Source: Gemmatimonadota bacterium (GTDB lineage Bacteria; GCA-2686955). From it: DNA of 12,388 nucleotides. Both the position numbers and the translations under genes were made by a program. The stretch's first letter is position 1, and each line of letters opens with the position of its first letter. Under the pieces are notes generated by a model, which ran no database searches, had not been told where the DNA came from, and saw only the letters and a list, made by a program, of their open reading frames with translations. The stretch lies in NCBI GenBank assembly GCA_002686955.1, contig NYZA01000180.1, positions 1 through 12,388 of the forward strand. The letters are read 5' to 3'. Positions 5,252 to 12,388 of this stretch are shown here, one piece after another.

Positions 5252-8200
5252 CTACCCGCTCAGAGCGCCCAGGATCGTACCTTTCTCGCCACTTTGAACC
5301 AGGCCTCGCCCGGCCTCGAGTAGTTCGATGGTTCGATCCATGAGCACCTCTTCCGGGATCTTGCCCGCCTCGTACTCCTTGATCAGCCGCGCCTGCGCTC
5401 TACGATCCAGATTCGAGATGCCGGCCTTGCTCTGGAGCATGCGCCAGCTCTTGCGACGCTCGACGCAGAAGAGCACCATCTGGCGGCTGATCCCGATCGG
5501 CTGCAGCGAACCGTCCGCACCCTGGACCATAGTCCACGAGCCCTCGGCCGGAACGTACGCCCTGTGGGCCGGATCGAGGAAACGACGGTGAACGACATCG
5601 TTCTGCGTGATGCGGGCCAGCAGCGTATCGAGATCGGCTCGTTGCTCACGATCCTCGGGCGTGACCTTGTGGAAGTGTCGCCGGAATCGCGCTTCGGTAT
5701 GCGCCCAGTGGGCCACTGTGTAGCGATACTTCTCCTTCGTGGGCCTGATCGTGATTGTCTGCCAGTCGGCTTTCGGCGAAGGGTTGCCCTTGAGTGAAAG
5801 GCAGTCTTCGTAGCTCTCACCGCCGCGAGGATCGAAAACCAGCTCAGGAACACCGCGACTGTCTCTGGCGCGTTGGGCCTGTTGCGAAGCCACATCGTCG
5901 CCCACGCCGTGCTCGGGCTGACAGGTCGTGTAGCTCTGCAAGAACGCCGTTCCTCGATAGCAGAGACCGTCGATCACGGCCTGGAAGAGCGCCGCCGAGT
6001 TGGCGATGGAGATCTGCGCGACGAAGGGGCTTCCGTGACCCGAAATCAGCGCCTCCGCGACGCTTTTCTTTTCGGTCAGCTTGCCTTCGGTTGCGGCTCC
6101 GAACTGGTTCATGTCGAGACCGCCGGGCATCGGGGAGCTGTCGGAGTTCTGGCCGCCGGTGTTGGAGTAGACCTGCGTGTCGAGGAGCAGCACGTGCAAG
6201 TTCGGCCGATTCTGCAGGATCGCCTTCGACACGTTCTGGAATCCGATGTCGCCGAAGGCGCCGTCGCCGCCGACCGCCCACACTTTCGGTAGCTCGATGA
6301 TCTCTTGGTCGGTCATCAGGGTGTCGGTGAAGTGGGTCAGATCCCAGTAGCCCTCCTTGTCGAGTCCATAACCTCCCACGACCAAGCCGGCCAATCTCTC
6401 CGGAAGGACGGAGCGACGCGCGTGGCTCGTGATGAAACCCTCGGCCAGGAGCCATCCGATTGTGGCTCCATCCTGGAAGAGTGAGTTCACCCAGGGGTAA
6501 GGATGCGGATTGCTGGGGTGCGTCGATCCGTAAACGGTGTTGCAGCCGGTACTGGCCGACATACCCATCACCGACATCCCGTTCCATTTGCCGCCGTCGA
6601 CGGCTTGCAGGTCACGGTGATTGTGGGCGTCCTGACGCAACACCTGAACCAGCGTGCCGATCAGCACTTCGTCGGAGCCGTCGAACCCGGTCTCGATGAT
6701 CCGGTCGGTATCCTGATCGTTTTCGCCGCCGAAGCCCAGTACGATGTGCAAAACGGCCTTGCGCAGATAATCGTACCCTTCGGCGTTGGTCGAGCGAAGC
6801 TCGCTCAGCTTTCCGATCCCCTCGCCCTCCAGCTTCGACGCCAGGGCTTCGAGGCGTTCCGCCTTCCGGTGGAAGACCGGTCTCATCAGCGCCTCAGTGA
6901 TGGTGCTGGTCGCGCGCAGCACCGATTTCTCGCCGCAGCCCGCGCAGGCTCCATCGCCCGCGACCAGCGCCTGGTAGTTGCTCCTAACCATCAAGTGGAA
7001 GTGCAACGCGGCCGCCTTCGATTCCTCGGGATGTTCCGAATCGAACTGCCCCAGGAACTGTCGTGGAGTGTCGGGGAGCAGATTGAGGAACTCGATCGCG
7101 GTTTCGTGTTCGGCGTAGACGTCCTCCGTCTCTTCGACCATCACCAATGCTTCGTGCTCACCGCACTCATGGACGCACTCGCCGCAGCCCTTGCAGAGAT
7201 CGCTGACGAAGATCGAGAAGACGCCTCCGCTTCCCGGCTCCTTCTTCTCGCGGCTGCCGAAGATCATCTTTACGTTGCTGTACGCGACCGGGATGGTCGG
7301 AGCCACGGTTTTGAGCTCTTGCAAAGCCTGCGCCGCCGCGTTGCTCTCGTATTCTCCCGCCGCGGTGATATATCGCTCGACCTCCGCCAAGAAGAGATCG
7401 GCGAAAGGTGTTGCTTCCGCCTGTTTGGCGCTCTCCGTCATCGCGCCGCGCAACGGAGCCTCGATCGCCGCGAGATCGCCGATGAGCTTGTCTCTGACCT
7501 CGCCGGCGGAGACGTAGTGCAATATCAACGCCCGGATAACCGTTCCCAGCTCCTGCGCTGTGTTCGGCAGAGCTGTGTCGGGGCACGCAGTGATGCAGGC
7601 CATACACTGAGTACAGTTTTCCGGAATGAAGCGAGGGACGAGCCGCCTGGCGACGTACTTCCCAACGGTCTCACCGGTCGCCGACGCCAGCGCTCCGGTC
7701 GCGGCCCGCGGTGAGCTCGGAGTGTCGTAGCCTAGCCCCGCGCGGAACTCACCGTCGTAGTGGGCGCGCGAGAAGAGCGGAGACCGCAAGGTGCAGCCCA
7801 GCACATCGTTCGCCACGCCTCGAGCCGGCACCGGGGCCAGTGCGTTCAACCAGGCCGTGCCGAATCCACCCGCGCCGTTCTCGCCCGGTCCGTTGGAGCT
7901 GGGTGAAGCGGTCGGGCCTTTCATCGATGAGCGGTCGGCGGAATCGACCGAACCGTGATGGATCTCCCTGACCTGATCGAAACCGTGCTGCATCACGGTC
8001 ATATTCGATTCGACCACGGCCTCGCCGAAGCGCCCGAATTTGCTCTCGTACTGGCCACGTACCGCCTCGAGGAACTCGCCCTCGGGGATCTTGTAGTCGC
8101 CGAGGAAGCTCGAGACCGCGAAGAAAGCGCCGAGGAACGAGTTGCCCTGCATGCGGTACTGCAGATCGGCTCGGTTGGTTGCATCGCGGGCGACAGCGAA

Positions 8201-10048
8201 GCCGTCGAGCACGAAGAGCCGAATCTCCTTGTCGATGATCTCTTGGCGGTACTGGGCCGGAATCCGAGACCAGACTCCCTCGTCGGTCGACTCGCTCGAC
8301 TCCCAGACGAATGCGCCCCCCTCGTTCAGTCCCGTGAGGGGATTGGTGTGCAGGAACACCTTGGGATCGCAGCAGAGCACGACATCGACGTGGCGCAGAT
8401 CGCAGTTCACCCGAACCCGCTCGCTCGCCGCGACCAGGAAGTAGTTGGTCGGAGCGCCTTTCTTCTCGGATCCGTACTTCGGGTTGGCGCTGATCTGAAT
8501 GACGCTCGACGGATCGTCGACTCCGTCGCGCTTGCCGACGTAGGTGCCCAGCTCGCCGAGGATCTCTCCCATGTTCTTGCCGGTCGTGATCATGCCCCAA
8601 CCGCCGATCGAGTGGAAGCGAACCGCGATCGCGCCCGCGGGCAGAAGGCTCGGGGTTTCGTCCGCCCTCACCGCGTAGGGGTGGGGGATCCCAACGTAGA
8701 AGAAGCTCGCCCCATCGACCGCGCGCTTTCCATCCTCTCTCGCGATCTTGCCGGTCGCGTACTCGTAAGCCCCCAGGATCCCCTCGGGCCGAAAATCGCG
8801 TGATCCCAACCCATAGGTACCGGAGAAGATCCGGGGGACTTCGCTCTGTTCGACCGTGGGCAGATCGGCGTGGGCCGGGCTGATCGAATTCTCGACCGCC
8901 TTGCCGAAGGCCGTGCGGATGTCTCGAACCAGCGGATTGTCGCCCGCGGTCTGATCGTCGATCCGCTCCAACACGATCACCCGCTTCTTGCCGCGAAGCG
9001 CCTCGAGAATCGCCTTCTCGGGGAAGGGGCGTACGACATTGAGATGGATCGACCCGACCTTTTCGCCTCGGGTCCCCCGAATGTGGTCGACCGCGGCCTC
9101 GATGTTCTCCGCGGCGGAGCCGATCGAAACGAAGACCGTGTCGGCGTCGTCACAGTGAGTCTGACTGATCAGGCCGTAGCGGCGCCCGGTCAGCTCCGCG
9201 AACTCCTCGTAGGCATCTTCGAGAAACTGGAGAATCGGCTCCACGAAGTGGTGCCTTCTGGCCGCGACCCCCTGCATGTAGTGCTCTTGGTTCTGCACCG
9301 GTCCCAGGAGCATCGGGTGTCTGAGATCGATTCCCGCGGGCACGCGCCGCCTGGTCGCGCCGAAGATCTCCTTCTGCGCGGCGGTCGGGCAATCGATGAT
9401 GTCGTCCGCTCGTCCGAGGAACTCCCGAATCAGCCCGGCCTCGGGCTTGGTGAATGTGCGCTCGAGGTGAGAGGTCAGAAACCCGTCCTGCCCATTGATC
9501 CCCGGCGTGAGCGAGAGCTCGTTGACCCGCCTCAGAATGAGTGCCTGATCCGACGCCTGCTGGGCGTCTTTTCCGTAGAGGATCGTCCAGCCGGTGTCGA
9601 GGGCCATGTAGATGTCGTCGTGCCCGCAGTGCACGTTGAGGGCGTGTTTCGTAATCGCTCGTGCCGAGACCTCGAGCACCATCGTCGAGAGCTTGCCGGG
9701 CGCGTGGTAGTACTGCTCGATCCCGTAGGCGACTCCCTGGCCGGAGGTGAAGTTGACGACCCGCCGGCCGGTAAGCGAGTAGGCGATCGCTCCGCCCTGC
9801 GCGGCGTGCTCCCCTTCCGTTTCGATCGCGATCTTTGCGTCTCCGAAGACGTTCAGCTCGCCGAGGGCGAACGAAAGCTGGAAACTCTCGCCCATTTCGG
9901 TGGAGGGGGTGATGGGGTAGAAGATCCCCGCTTCGGCGAGCCGGGCCTCGGTATAGTAGGAGACAAGCTGGTTCCCGTTGGTCGTGACGGGGATTCCCGG
10001 GTACTTGGCAGTCTTGGTCTTTTCCGCCACACTGGCTGGAGTCGACAT
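5252..10048 (-). CDS. nifJ: Long-form pyruvate/2-oxoacid:ferredoxin (flavodoxin) oxidoreductase
   Basis: This about 1598-residue single-chain enzyme would oxidise pyruvate (or another 2-oxoacid) with CoA to acyl-CoA and CO2, passing electrons to ferredoxin or flavodoxin in the cytoplasm. Domains follow NifJ order: domain I (about 15-240, YPITPSTEMGE), domain II (about 300-425), gamma domain (about 471-697, SANPKYGSEKKGAPTNY), Ser/Gly/Pro linker (about 705-727), ferredoxin domain, and TPP domain (VGGDGAFGDIGFQN, SNTGG). All cluster cysteines are present: Cys812/815/818/822, Cys952/955/958/962, and the TPP-side set Cys1035/1038/1169/1376. Usual NifJ length is about 1170-1200. The excess lies between the two ferredoxin motifs, between Cys1038 and Cys1169, and in a C-terminal tail after about 1430. 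The ATG at 10048 has GAGG 9 bp upstream and homology begins soon after; a GTG at 10117 would add 23 residues. Enzyme class is secure; substrate and the function of the additions are not. Confidence 0.93.
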   Translation of the reverse strand: MSTPASVAEKTKTAKYPGIPVTTNGNQLVSYYTEARLAEAGIFYPITPSTEMGESFQLSFALGELNVFGDAKIAIETEGEHAAQGGAIAYSLTGRRVVNFTSGQGVAYGIEQYYHAPGKLSTMVLEVSARAITKHALNVHCGHDDIYMALDTGWTILYGKDAQQASDQALILRRVNELSLTPGINGQDGFLTSHLERTFTKPEAGLIREFLGRADDIIDCPTAAQKEIFGATRRRVPAGIDLRHPMLLGPVQNQEHYMQGVAARRHHFVEPILQFLEDAYEEFAELTGRRYGLISQTHCDDADTVFVSIGSAAENIEAAVDHIRGTRGEKVGSIHLNVVRPFPEKAILEALRGKKRVIVLERIDDQTAGDNPLVRDIRTAFGKAVENSISPAHADLPTVEQSEVPRIFSGTYGLGSRDFRPEGILGAYEYATGKIAREDGKRAVDGASFFYVGIPHPYAVRADETPSLLPAGAIAVRFHSIGGWGMITTGKNMGEILGELGTYVGKRDGVDDPSSVIQISANPKYGSEKKGAPTNYFLVAASERVRVNCDLRHVDVVLCCDPKVFLHTNPLTGLNEGGAFVWESSESTDEGVWSRIPAQYRQEIIDKEIRLFVLDGFAVARDATNRADLQYRMQGNSFLGAFFAVSSFLGDYKIPEGEFLEAVRGQYESKFGRFGEAVVESNMTVMQHGFDQVREIHHGSVDSADRSSMKGPTASPSSNGPGENGAGGFGTAWLNALAPVPARGVANDVLGCTLRSPLFSRAHYDGEFRAGLGYDTPSSPRAATGALASATGETVGKYVARRLVPRFIPENCTQCMACITACPDTALPNTAQELGTVIRALILHYVSAGEVRDKLIGDLAAIEAPLRGAMTESAKQAEATPFADLFLAEVERYITAAGEYESNAAAQALQELKTVAPTIPVAYSNVKMIFGSREKKEPGSGGVFSIFVSDLCKGCGECVHECGEHEALVMVEETEDVYAEHETAIEFLNLLPDTPRQFLGQFDSEHPEESKAAALHFHLMVRSNYQALVAGDGACAGCGEKSVLRATSTITEALMRPVFHRKAERLEALASKLEGEGIGKLSELRSTNAEGYDYLRKAVLHIVLGFGGENDQDTDRIIETGFDGSDEVLIGTLVQVLRQDAHNHRDLQAVDGGKWNGMSVMGMSASTGCNTVYGSTHPSNPHPYPWVNSLFQDGATIGWLLAEGFITSHARRSVLPERLAGLVVGGYGLDKEGYWDLTHFTDTLMTDQEIIELPKVWAVGGDGAFGDIGFQNVSKAILQNRPNLHVLLLDTQVYSNTGGQNSDSSPMPGGLDMNQFGAATEGKLTEKKSVAEALISGHGSPFVAQISIANSAALFQAVIDGLCYRGTAFLQSYTTCQPEHGVGDDVASQQAQRARDSRGVPELVFDPRGGESYEDCLSLKGNPSPKADWQTITIRPTKEKYRYTVAHWAHTEARFRRHFHKVTPEDREQRADLDTLLARITQNDVVHRRFLDPAHRAYVPAEGSWTMVQGADGSLQPIGISRQMVLFCVERRKSWRMLQSKAGISNLDRRAQARLIKEYEAGKIPEEVLMDRTIELLEAGRGLVQSGEKGTILGALSG

Positions 10049-10057
10049 CGCTCTCAT

Positions 10058-10061
10058 CCTC
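10058..10061 (-). promoter_or_regulatory. Ribosome binding site favouring the ATG at 10048
   Basis: GAGG on the minus strand lies 9 bp before the ATG at 10048. It lies directly against another in-frame ATG (10057), too close to serve it. The upstream GTG at 10117 has no comparable site. This decides the oxidoreductase start. Confidence 0.5.
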
Positions 10062-10177
10062 GGTTTCGTTTTCGGGCCCGAGTAGGCTGGATCGTTGTAG
10101 AGAGCCGCGGGTCCCACAGCGGCTGATGTTGTCTAGCCAAGCTCTAGAACCTAGCACTCTGACCCCTGCTAGTCCAA

Positions 10178-10183
10178 AGAAGG
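10178..10183 (+). promoter_or_regulatory. Ribosome binding site supporting a GTG start
   Basis: AGAAGG (within AAAGAAGG, 10176-10183) lies 7 bp upstream of the GTG at 10191. This supports GTG as the start of the glycoside hydrolase, and the resulting N-terminus is a plausible signal peptide. Confidence 0.5.
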
Positions 10184-10190
10184 CACCGTA

Positions 10191-11747
10191 GTGATCGGCT
10201 CAAATCTCGCGACGACCATCTCGCTGACTCTCGTCCGGGCTCTGGTCCTTGCATGTCTATTGGGAGGAACGATTTCGGGAGCTCCCGCGATCGGCCAGGG
10301 GGCCGACTCTCTGGCCAACGTGCAACCGAGCCCCTCGACGTCGACCAACCGATACGGGGGCGCCGACCTCTTCCGCGGCAAAGGCACCGGCTTTTTCCGT
10401 GTAGAAAAGACGCAAGAGGGGCGCTGGTGGCTCGTGACACCCGACGGCTACGGCTTTTTCTCGCACGGAGTCGGCGTGATCCGCCCTACATGGAGCGCCG
10501 AGTCTGCCTTCGAGGAGCGTTTCGCGAGCGACAAAGCGCGTTGGGCTGCATCCGCTCTCGGCATGCTCCGTGACCTCGGAATGAACACGATCGGCCCCGA
10601 TCACCACGACCAACGCTACGTTTGGCTCGAGCCCTTGCGCCGGGTCGAGCCGCGCACTCCATACACTTTGGTCTTCGCTCCCGTCCCCTATCTGCCGCGC
10701 CGCAAGCCAGGCCAGCAGCGACACATTTTTCCCGACGTCTTCGAGACGAAATTCGAGCGGCGAAGCATGCGGGCGGCGAAGCGCGTCGCGGCCGAGGTGG
10801 CGAGCGATCCCTACCTGATCGGTTACCTCTTTCACAACGAGATGGACTGGGGGACCTTTGGGCATTTTTCGGGACTCTGGGCCGGGTATGTTCGCTTGCC
10901 TCCAGACGCTCCCGCCAAAAAGGCCTTCGTCGAGCTTCTTCGCGCGCGCTACGAGGGGGATGTTTCGGCGCTACGGACCGTATACGGATCGGCTCCGAGT
11001 CTACTCAACCACAAGAAGTGGCTCGATGCGAACGGGGATGATGGACCGATCCCCACATCGGTACGGTCTCGCGTAGAAAGCGTCTTCGCCGGCCCCCGCG
11101 CGCCCAGCTTCGAGAGCTGGAACGATGTCGCGGCATTCACCGATGCCGGTTTTCTCGAGATGGCGGTGCGTCTCAACCCCAAAGCACGGGCCGATGTCGA
11201 AGCATTCTTGGGTGTGATATCCGATCGCTACCATGGGGTCTTGGCGCGGTCACTGCGCGCCGTTGATCCGAACCATCTGCTGCTGGGATGCAAATTCGTC
11301 GGCGGAAAAACGGTTCCCCTCCCGGATGCTGTTCTCATGGGCGCCGCCCCCTACGTGGACATCATCTGTCAAAACGTCTATCACAATCCATTCAAGCGAC
11401 CCGCGGCGAGGCAGATCGGATTCATGGAACGTTCCTACAATCTTACGGGGAAGCCGATACTGATTACGGAATGGGGTGGCTTCCACGGTCAAGATGTCGC
11501 GACCTGCGAGTGTTACGTGCCTTTGCCGACGCAGAAGGATCGCGCGAAGGCATACACCCACGGAATTCGGCGCTTGGCCGCGGCTCCGTGGCTCTTGGGG
11601 GTCCACTACTACAGCTACGCCGACCACGCCGGCAAGAACTGGGGAATCGTCGACACCCGACTGGAGCCGTACCCGGAGATCACCGGCGCCATCCGTTCGG
11701 TTTCACCGCACCTCGCCCCGATTCATGCGGGGAAGATGGTTCCTTGA
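10191..11747 (+). CDS. Secreted agarase-like clan GH-A glycoside hydrolase
   Basis: This 518-residue protein has a signal-peptide-like N-terminus (hydrophobic about 8-30, then APAIGQG) and one TIM-barrel glycosidase domain. The segment GRWWLVTPDGYGFFSHGVGV (77-96) is the strand-1 signature shared by agarase-like and GH42/GH50-like enzymes. LIGYLFHNEMDWG (209-221) carries the Asn-Glu pair of clan GH-A, making Glu217 the likely acid/base. PILITEWGGF (422-431) makes Glu427 the likely nucleophile. Both catalytic residues are intact, so it should be a retaining hydrolase of extracellular or periplasmic polysaccharide or oligosaccharide. The substrate (agar, other galactan, or other beta-glycan) cannot be told. 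No carbohydrate-binding module or other polysaccharide gene is present here. The GTG start follows a good ribosome binding site. It converges on proS with only 16 bp between the stops. Confidence 0.75.
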   Translation: MIGSNLATTISLTLVRALVLACLLGGTISGAPAIGQGADSLANVQPSPSTSTNRYGGADLFRGKGTGFFRVEKTQEGRWWLVTPDGYGFFSHGVGVIRPTWSAESAFEERFASDKARWAASALGMLRDLGMNTIGPDHHDQRYVWLEPLRRVEPRTPYTLVFAPVPYLPRRKPGQQRHIFPDVFETKFERRSMRAAKRVAAEVASDPYLIGYLFHNEMDWGTFGHFSGLWAGYVRLPPDAPAKKAFVELLRARYEGDVSALRTVYGSAPSLLNHKKWLDANGDDGPIPTSVRSRVESVFAGPRAPSFESWNDVAAFTDAGFLEMAVRLNPKARADVEAFLGVISDRYHGVLARSLRAVDPNHLLLGCKFVGGKTVPLPDAVLMGAAPYVDIICQNVYHNPFKRPAARQIGFMERSYNLTGKPILITEWGGFHGQDVATCECYVPLPTQKDRAKAYTHGIRRLAAAPWLLGVHYYSYADHAGKNWGIVDTRLEPYPEITGAIRSVSPHLAPIHAGKMVP

Positions 11748-11763
11748 GGACCTCGTGTGGCTC

Positions 11764-12388
11764 TCAAGTTCCGGGCAGATCGCTCAGCCTCTCCGCAACC
11801 ACCCTCGAGACGATCCAATCGATCGCCTCGGCGACCGGAAGCTCCTGGATCGTTCCGTCCGCACGGGCTTTGATCTCGACCGTTCCGTCGCGCTCGATCC
11901 CTCTCCCGACAATGATCTTGTACGGGAATCCGATGAGATCGGCGTCTTTGAACTTCGGCCCCGGCTTCATCTTTCGGTCATCGATGACGACCTCGATCCC
12001 GGCCTCGTTCAGCTCCGCGTAGAGCTTTTCCGCGGCATTCGTGACATTTTCCTTTTTCGCGTCGGCCGGAATCACCGCGACTTCGAAGGGAGCGATCGGC
12101 ACGGGCCAGATGCAGCCCCAGTCGTCGTGTTGCTGTTCGACGGCCGCCGCGGCGATGCGAGAGATGCCGATTCCGTAGCATCCCATCACGAGCGGCTGGG
12201 ACTTCCCGTTCTCGTCGAGATATGTCGCACCCATCTCGGACGAGTATTTCGTTCCCAGCTTGAAGATGTGGCCCACTTCGATGCCTCTCCGCTCGCCAAG
12301 CGTTTCGCCGCAGTTGGTGCAGAACTCGGAACCGTGCGCCGTGCGAATGTCGGCGTAGACGGGCTCCTGGCAATCGCGACCGAAGTTC
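11764..12388 (-). CDS. proS: Proline--tRNA ligase, C-terminal 207 residues (5' part outside window)
   Basis: This class II aminoacyl-tRNA synthetase charges tRNA-Pro. The visible part begins NFGRDCQEPVYADIRTAHG and includes FCTNCGE and RRGIEVGHIFKLGTKYS, the stretch that in bacterial-type ProRS follows the editing insertion. Motif 3 is PLVMGCYGIGISRIAAAAVE, with its ATP-binding Arg, followed by WPVPIAPFEVAVI. The C-terminal anticodon-binding domain follows (VVIDDRKMKPGPKFKDADLIGFP, read as two adjoining pieces VVIDDRKMKPGPKF and KDADLIGFP; then KIIVGRG). The tail ends in ERLSDLPGT and a TGA. Complete bacterial ProRS is about 570 residues, so roughly the first 360 are missing at the window edge rather than through damage. 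It is presumably housekeeping and unrelated in function to its neighbours. Confidence 0.95.
   Translation of the reverse strand, partial: NFGRDCQEPVYADIRTAHGSEFCTNCGETLGERRGIEVGHIFKLGTKYSSEMGATYLDENGKSQPLVMGCYGIGISRIAAAAVEQQHDDWGCIWPVPIAPFEVAVIPADAKKENVTNAAEKLYAELNEAGIEVVIDDRKMKPGPKFKDADLIGFPYKIIVGRGIERDGTVEIKARADGTIQELPVAEAIDWIVSRVVAERLSDLPGT

Larger units (their letters stand above)
10049..10190. promoter_or_regulatory. Divergent intergenic region with a cluster of four CTAG sites
   Basis: This 142-bp gap separates two divergent genes, so it must hold promoters in both directions, but I cannot point to convincing -35/-10 pairs in either. Four CTAG tetramers lie within 40 bp (starting at 10133, 10144, 10151 and 10169), one of them inside the palindrome TCTAGA. 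CTAG is rare in many bacterial genomes, so the cluster could mark operator half-sites. No known operator was recognised. Confidence 0.3.

Noticed and set aside
6503-7714. A 403-codon plus-strand ORF opposite the oxidoreductase gene
   Set aside because: It is antisense to the ferredoxin and TPP domains, and its protein shows no motif. It is a compositional shadow.
10049-10117. The 23-residue N-terminal extension of the oxidoreductase from a GTG at 10117
   Set aside because: There is no ribosome binding site at the GTG and the extension has no family similarity. GAGG at proper spacing supports the ATG at 10048.
8870-10126. A 418-codon plus-strand ORF opposite the oxidoreductase gene
   Set aside because: It lies wholly antisense to strongly conserved NifJ coding sequence. 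Its translation is Arg/Asp/Val-rich with no recognisable domain. Long shadow ORFs are expected in GC-rich DNA.
10129-10157. TTGTCT-N17-TAGCAC as a housekeeping promoter for the glycosidase
   Set aside because: It has only 4/6 and 3/6 matches to consensus, which is no better than chance in a 142-bp gap.
11743-11768. CTTGAG/CTCAAG inverted repeat spanning both stop codons, as a bidirectional terminator
   Set aside because: There are only 6 base pairs with a 14-base loop and no U-rich tract. It is too weak to call.

Overview
The window is GC-rich and densely coded, with all identifiable genes packed at 0-40 bp spacing apart from two short intergenic gaps. It suggests a Gram-negative-type, probably flagellated bacterium: there is a YjfB-like motility protein behind a sigma-28-like promoter, a lipoprotein, a periplasmic HtrA-type protein, and a membrane-anchored anti-sigma factor. 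It also carries a large, probably oxygen-sensitive, 2-oxoacid:ferredoxin oxidoreductase. DUF4837 is best known from Bacteroidota, but the base composition is unlike that phylum. An uncultured high-GC lineage of the FCB or myxococcal/deltaproteobacterial type is a reasonable guess that the sequence alone cannot settle.

Layout. Left edge (1-468): a truncated minus-strand ORF of unknown function, then a divergent small plus-strand motility gene. Positions 469-4020 (minus strand, read right to left): an ECF sigma factor, its zinc-binding membrane anti-sigma factor, an HtrA-like protein with a PDZ domain, and a DUF4837 lipoprotein. These four genes are coupled by 4-bp overlaps or a 17-bp gap, and a candidate ECF-type promoter lies just upstream, inside the 3' end of the preceding gene. 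Positions 4061-5233: a membrane-anchored strictosidine-synthase/SMP-30-like beta-propeller. Positions 5252-10048: an unusually long (about 1598 aa) single-chain pyruvate/2-oxoacid:ferredoxin oxidoreductase. Everything from 10048 down to 469 is on one strand, so the oxidoreductase and propeller may share a transcript that could read on into the sigma module. Positions 10049-10190 form a divergent promoter region. Positions 10191-11747 (plus) encode a secreted agarase-like clan GH-A glycoside hydrolase. Positions 11764-12388 (minus) hold the C-terminal third of prolyl-tRNA synthetase, cut by the window edge.

The most noteworthy unit is the sigma module. Its HtrA-like member keeps the trypsin-like scaffold and PDZ domain, but all three catalytic positions align with non-catalytic residues (Pro, Arg, Ala). 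It therefore looks like a pseudoprotease placed where DegS/MucD-type proteases sit in envelope-stress systems. Together with a DUF4837 lipoprotein it may form an uncharacterised envelope-sensing circuit. This role is inferred from gene order and homology, not shown by the sequence. No tRNA, rRNA, CRISPR array, transposase or integrase was seen.
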